17,781 bases of DNA from JAAAPF01 sp964481035. Lineage in GTDB: Bacteria; Pseudomonadota; Alphaproteobacteria; Geminicoccales; Geminicoccaceae. The stretch is from assembly GCA_964481035.1 (NCBI GenBank), contig CAYZSE010000070.1:1-17781 (forward strand), in the 5' to 3' direction. The translations under genes and the position numbers were made by a program. Shown here in pieces: positions 15,446-17,781 of this stretch. The notes beneath the pieces are model-generated. The model worked only from the letters and a program-made list of their open reading frames with translations, did no database searches and was not told the origin of the DNA. Position 1 is the stretch's first letter; the number at the start of each line of letters is the position of its first letter.

Positions 15446-16222
15446 TCAGGCTCCCGCGACGAGATGGCCGCCGTCGACCGAAAGCACGGCGCCGGTGACG
15501 TAGGCCCCGCCGGGGCCGGCGAGCAGCAGGAGCGGGGCGTCGAGGTCGTCGAGCCGGCCGAGCCGCCGTTGCGGGATGCGGCCGGTGAGCCGAGCGCCTG
15601 CCTCGCTGTCGAGGAAGGCGCGGTTGAGGTCGGTCTTGACGTAGCCGGGGGCCAGCGCGTTGACGCGGATGTCGTAGGGCGCGAGGTCGAGGGCGAGCTG
15701 ACGGGTGAGGTGGGCGACGCCGGCCTTGGTGGCGCAGTAGGCCGGGACGCCGGGCCGCGCCGCGAAGCCCAGGAGCGAGCCGATGTTGACGATGACGCCG
15801 GGCTCGCCGGCGGCGACCAGCCGGGCGGCGACCGCCTGCGCCAAGCGGAAGACGGCGACGAGGTTGGTGTCGACCACCGCCTGGAACTGTGCCATCGGCA
15901 GCCTCAGGGGGTCGCGGCCCCGTTCGACGACACCGGCGTTGTTGACCAGCAGGTCGACCGTGCCGAAGGTGCTCTCGATGCGGTCGAGGGCAGCGCCGAC
16001 CGAGGCGTCGTCGGTGACGTCGAGCGCGACCGCCAACGCCCGCTCGCCGATCGCGTCGGCCACGGCCTCGAGGCGGTCGCGGCGCCGGGCGCCGAGCGCG
16101 ACCTTGGCGCCGGCGCGCGCCAGCACCTTCGCGAAATGGGCGCCGAGCCCGCTCGAGGCGCCGGTCACGAGGGCCGTGCGCCCGTCGAGGCGCGTCCAGT
16201 CGGTCGTCACGTCGGTCGTCAC
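15446..16222 (-). CDS. SDR family NAD(P)-dependent oxidoreductase
   Basis: A 258-residue classical short-chain dehydrogenase/reductase. Cofactor motif TGASSGLG (20-27), NNAG (94-97), catalytic S149 and the Y162-x3-K166 pair, then LAPGYVKTDLN, all in normal positions; ALGARRRDRLE after strand 2 suggests NADP(H). It starts at GTG 16222 behind a strong GGGGGAGG site 6 nt upstream. A 12-bp tandem duplication makes a second in-frame GTG at 16210. It sits 4 nt before the acyl-CoA dehydrogenase gene. In the P. putida lva operon an SDR (LvaD) interconverts the 4-oxo- and 4-hydroxyacyl-CoA before phosphorylation, and the same role is inferred here from context. Once the artificial N run is removed, its start overlaps the phosphoesterase stop by 4 nt. 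Confidence 0.93.
   Translation of the reverse strand: MTTDVTTDWTRLDGRTALVTGASSGLGAHFAKVLARAGAKVALGARRRDRLEAVADAIGERALAVALDVTDDASVGAALDRIESTFGTVDLLVNNAGVVERGRDPLRLPMAQFQAVVDTNLVAVFRLAQAVAARLVAAGEPGVIVNIGSLLGFAARPGVPAYCATKAGVAHLTRQLALDLAPYDIRVNALAPGYVKTDLNRAFLDSEAGARLTGRIPQRRLGRLDDLDAPLLLLAGPGGAYVTGAVLSVDGGHLVAGA
16199..16222 (-). repeat. 12-bp tandem duplication at the SDR start
   Basis: GTGACGACCGAC occurs twice in tandem (16211-16222 and 16199-16210), encoding MTTD-VTTD at the protein N-terminus and giving two in-frame GTG start candidates. The copies are identical, which suggests a recent slippage event or an assembly effect near the contig end. Confidence 0.7.
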
Positions 16223-16265
16223 GTCGGTCCTCCCCCGCCGCGGCGACGGCGCGCGGCCTCGATCT
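16211..16265. repeat. 55-bp direct repeat, copy left of the N run
   Basis: These 55 bases are identical to 16366-16420 and abut the N run. Exact identity at both contig ends, with a length equal to a common assembler k-mer size, indicates one genomic sequence present twice through scaffolding, not a biological repeat. Confidence 0.9.
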
Positions 16266-16365
16266 NNNNNNNNNNNNNNNNNNNNNNNNNNNNNNNNNNN
16301 NNNNNNNNNNNNNNNNNNNNNNNNNNNNNNNNNNNNNNNNNNNNNNNNNNNNNNNNNNNNNNNNN
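16266..16365. other. assembly gap of 100 N, probably spurious
   Basis: Exactly 100 N, a conventional placeholder for an unknown gap. The flanks share 55 identical bases, so the two contigs most likely overlap and no sequence is missing. Merging them keeps both neighbouring genes intact and gives a 4-nt stop/start overlap. Confidence 0.9.
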
Positions 16366-16420
16366 GTCGGTCGTCACGTCGGTCCTCCCCCGCCGCGGCG
16401 ACGGCGCGCGGCCTCGATCT
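16366..16420. repeat. 55-bp direct repeat, copy right of the N run
   Basis: Perfect duplicate of 16211-16265. It encodes the last residues of the metallophosphoesterase (ARRRRGGGGPT, stop at 16374-16376) and would contain the SDR start if the gap were collapsed. Confidence 0.9.
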
Positions 16421-16895
16421 CGTCCAGCGTGACGGGGCGGAACGCCCAGGCGTCCACGCCGACGTCGGCCTGCCGCGCCAGCGGCTTCAGGCGGCCGTGG
16501 CTGTGCCCGTGCAGGTTCCAAGCGCCTTTGCCCTGCCGGTTCCAGACGCGCAAGGCGTAGTGGCAGAGGACGAGCGGGCGGCCCTCGAGCTCGATCTCCG
16601 CGAACGGCTGGACGCTGGCCCAGCCGGGAGCGCCGAGGGTCGTCGCCGGGTCGTTGTTGCCGGCGACCAGGTGCTTGGTGCCGTTCAGCCGGGCGAGCAG
16701 GGCGGCCACCCGCTCGCCCGCGGGCCGGATGGCGAAGTCGCCGAGATGCCAGACGACGTCGCCCGGCCGGACCGCCGCGTTCCACGCCTCGATCATCGCC
16801 GCGTCCATTTCGGCCGTGTCGGCGAACGGGCGGCGGAACAGCCCGCGGGCGGCGCCGTGACCGAAATGCTGATCGGCGGTGAAGAAGACGGTCAA
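16374..16895 (-). CDS. calcineurin-type metallophosphoesterase
   Basis: A 173-residue metallophosphoesterase with all family motifs: FTADQHFGH (D8, H10), VWHLGDFA, VAGNND, LCHYAL and NLHGHSHG. These place two metal ions for phosphoester hydrolysis. The sequence type is the small cytoplasmic YfcE-like group of unknown substrate. The start is taken as TTG 16895, because the frame has no ATG or GTG close to the first motif and the family begins here (MTVFFTADQHF); the ribosome site is weak. The long upstream open frame is a shadow. After removal of the N run, its TGA overlaps the GTG of the SDR gene by 4 nt, making it the first gene of the acyl-CoA operon. A role in removing phosphate from a pathway intermediate is only a hypothesis. 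Confidence 0.88.
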   Translation of the reverse strand: MTVFFTADQHFGHGAARGLFRRPFADTAEMDAAMIEAWNAAVRPGDVVWHLGDFAIRPAGERVAALLARLNGTKHLVAGNNDPATTLGAPGWASVQPFAEIELEGRPLVLCHYALRVWNRQGKGAWNLHGHSHGRLKPLARQADVGVDAWAFRPVTLDEIEAARRRRGGGGPT

Positions 16896-16977
16896 GCTCG
16901 AGACCCGTGCGCGGCTTTCAGCATTTGTTAACGCGCGGTCGCGAAGCTGGCGACGAGCTTGTGGGTGGAGATCATTC

Positions 16978-17124
16978 GTGCGCGCTCTCGTCCTCGCCTC
17001 GCCGGCGTCCCATCGCCTTCTCGCGCTCACCCTCGCGGCGCTCCTGGCGCTGGCCGCCGTCGCCTTGGCCGCGGTCGACGGGGTTGCGCACCCGCCCACC
17101 GACACGTTCTCGCTCATGGCCTGA
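16978..17124 (+). CDS. small hypothetical protein with N-terminal hydrophobic helix
   Basis: A 48-residue open frame from GTG 16978 preceded by GGAG with a suitable spacer. A basic start (MRALVLASPASHR) is followed by a strongly hydrophobic Leu/Ala segment (about 14-33, ending ALAAVDG). This looks like a signal peptide, with a possible AxA-type cleavage site, or a single membrane anchor, and leaves a short polar tail DGVAHPPTDTFSLMA. It stops 20 nt before the SRAP gene on the same strand. I do not recognise a family. An AT-containing stretch with GTTAAC around 16927-16933 lies upstream, between this gene and the divergent metallophosphoesterase, and could hold promoters. The reading is plausible but not proven. 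Confidence 0.4.
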   Translation: MRALVLASPASHRLLALTLAALLALAAVALAAVDGVAHPPTDTFSLMA

Positions 17125-17144
17125 AAAGTCGCTACTCTCGGGAC

Positions 17145-17781
17145 ATGTGCGGAAGGTTTCTTCTCTACAGCTCGCCCGACACCCTGGAGCGGACCTTCGG
17201 GCTCGAGCTCGGCGCCGTGCGGCCGAACCTCGAGCCGCGCTACAACATCGCCCCGACCCAGGACATCGCGGTCGTCGGTGCCGGGGCTGGGCGGCGCGGG
17301 CTCGCCTTCATGCACTGGGGGCTGATCCCGTCCTGGGCCGAGGACCGCTCCATGGCGGCCAAGATGATCAACGCCCGCGGCGAGACGGTCCACGCGAAGC
17401 CGGCGTTTCGCGCCGCCTTCAAGGCGCGGCGCTGCCTCGTGCCGGCGGACGGCTTCTACGAGTGGGCGCCGGGCGACAAGGGCAAGCAGCCGTGGCTGCT
17501 CGAGCCCAGGGCCGGCGGGCCGATGGCGATGGGCGGGCTGTTCGAGCGCTGGCGCTACGCGGACGGGACGGACGTCTGGAGTGCCACGATCGTCACCACC
17601 GACGCCAGCCCCGACATCGCGCACCTGCACCACCGCATGCCGCTGGTCCTCCCGCCGGACGCCTGGGACGCCTGGCTCACGGGCGAGCCCGACCTCGCCC
17701 GCGCGCTCATCGCGCCCGCAGCCGAGGGCACGCTCGCCTTTCGCCCCGTCGACAAGCGGGTCAACAACGTCAAGAACGACG
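17145..17781 (+). CDS. SOS response-associated peptidase (SRAP, YedK/HMCES family), 3' end missing
   Basis: The first 212 residues of a SRAP-domain protein, which forms a stable thiazolidine crosslink with abasic sites in single-stranded DNA and so shields them during replication. The ATG at 17145 gives MCGRF, placing the nucleophile Cys2 after removal of Met1. Other active-site elements are RYNIAPTQ (N34), ADGFYEW (E106) and HHRMP (H162). The segment MHWGLIPSWA (56-65) and MINARGET are also family hallmarks. It runs off the window at VDKRVNNVKND; this motif normally lies close to the C-terminus, so perhaps only some 10-30 residues are missing. The ribosome site is weak. No other SOS genes are adjacent, and no LexA box was recognised upstream. 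Confidence 0.95.
   Translation, partial: MCGRFLLYSSPDTLERTFGLELGAVRPNLEPRYNIAPTQDIAVVGAGAGRRGLAFMHWGLIPSWAEDRSMAAKMINARGETVHAKPAFRAAFKARRCLVPADGFYEWAPGDKGKQPWLLEPRAGGPMAMGGLFERWRYADGTDVWSATIVTTDASPDIAHLHHRMPLVLPPDAWDAWLTGEPDLARALIAPAAEGTLAFRPVDKRVNNVKND

Noticed and set aside
16211..16420. 55-bp direct repeats as an insertion target duplication or attachment site
   Set aside because: The repeats flank only N, match a k-mer length, and collapsing them restores a normal operon junction.
16896..17633. Long upstream open extension of the metallophosphoesterase frame
   Set aside because: It covers the antisense strand of the SRAP gene and lacks motifs. The phosphoesterase family starts at about 16895.
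1..17781. CRISPR arrays, tRNA or rRNA genes, insertion sequences, toxin-antitoxin pairs
   Set aside because: No regularly spaced repeats, cloverleaf-like or rRNA-like segments, transposase motifs or typical toxin-antitoxin pairs were recognised on reading both strands.

Overview
The window comes from a high-GC bacterium, most likely an alphaproteobacterium. The main clue is the three-gene split form of the proton-translocating transhydrogenase (pntA, pntA2, pntB as separate, tightly packed genes), supported by strong G/C bias at third codon positions and frequent GTG/TTG starts. A run of exactly 100 N flanked by a 55-bp perfect repeat shows that this is a scaffolded draft or metagenome assembly. 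No rRNA, tRNA, CRISPR array, insertion sequence or phage structural gene was recognised.

Layout. (i) About 1-3060 is visibly less GC-rich than the rest. It holds a two-gene minus-strand operon: an 84-residue protein of unknown function, then an 824-residue Rad50/RecF-like ABC ATPase with a zinc-hook CPVC and a C-terminal four-cysteine zinc ribbon. It looks like an acquired accessory module, possibly anti-phage, but no known system could be matched. (ii) 3276-5845 has a divergent pair: a variant metallo-beta-lactamase-fold hydrolase (minus) and a D-2-hydroxyacid dehydrogenase of the FAD-binding GlcD/D2HGDH type (plus). (iii) 5846-6324 holds no intact gene, only a hairpin and a possible remnant of a small coiled-coil protein. 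(iv) 6325-9192 is the pntA-pntA2-pntB operon (minus). (v) 9447-12856 is a plus-strand series: a PA0069-type radical SAM protein, a two-domain universal stress protein and a PLP-dependent aminotransferase of the alanine/serine-glyoxylate type. (vi) 12940-16895 is a minus-strand operon: metallophosphoesterase, short-chain dehydrogenase, acyl-CoA dehydrogenase, aminoglycoside-phosphotransferase-like kinase, DUF6285-type small protein. Its genes overlap or nearly touch. (vii) 16978-17781 has a small possibly secreted peptide and the 5' part of an SRAP (YedK/HMCES-type) abasic-site protein, cut by the window end.

The most interpretable functional unit is region vi. A kinase, its small partner, an acyl-CoA dehydrogenase and an SDR make up the core gene set of the Pseudomonas putida levulinate (lva) pathway. 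The kinase plus dehydrogenase pair also corresponds to the human ACAD10/ACAD11 domain pairing. There a 4-hydroxyacyl-CoA is phosphorylated and the phosphate is then eliminated so that beta-oxidation can proceed. The N gap falls exactly at the metallophosphoesterase/SDR junction. Merging the duplicated 55 bp gives a 4-nt stop/start overlap, so the gap is probably an artefact and the phosphoesterase is part of the operon. The best candidate for an undescribed system is region i.
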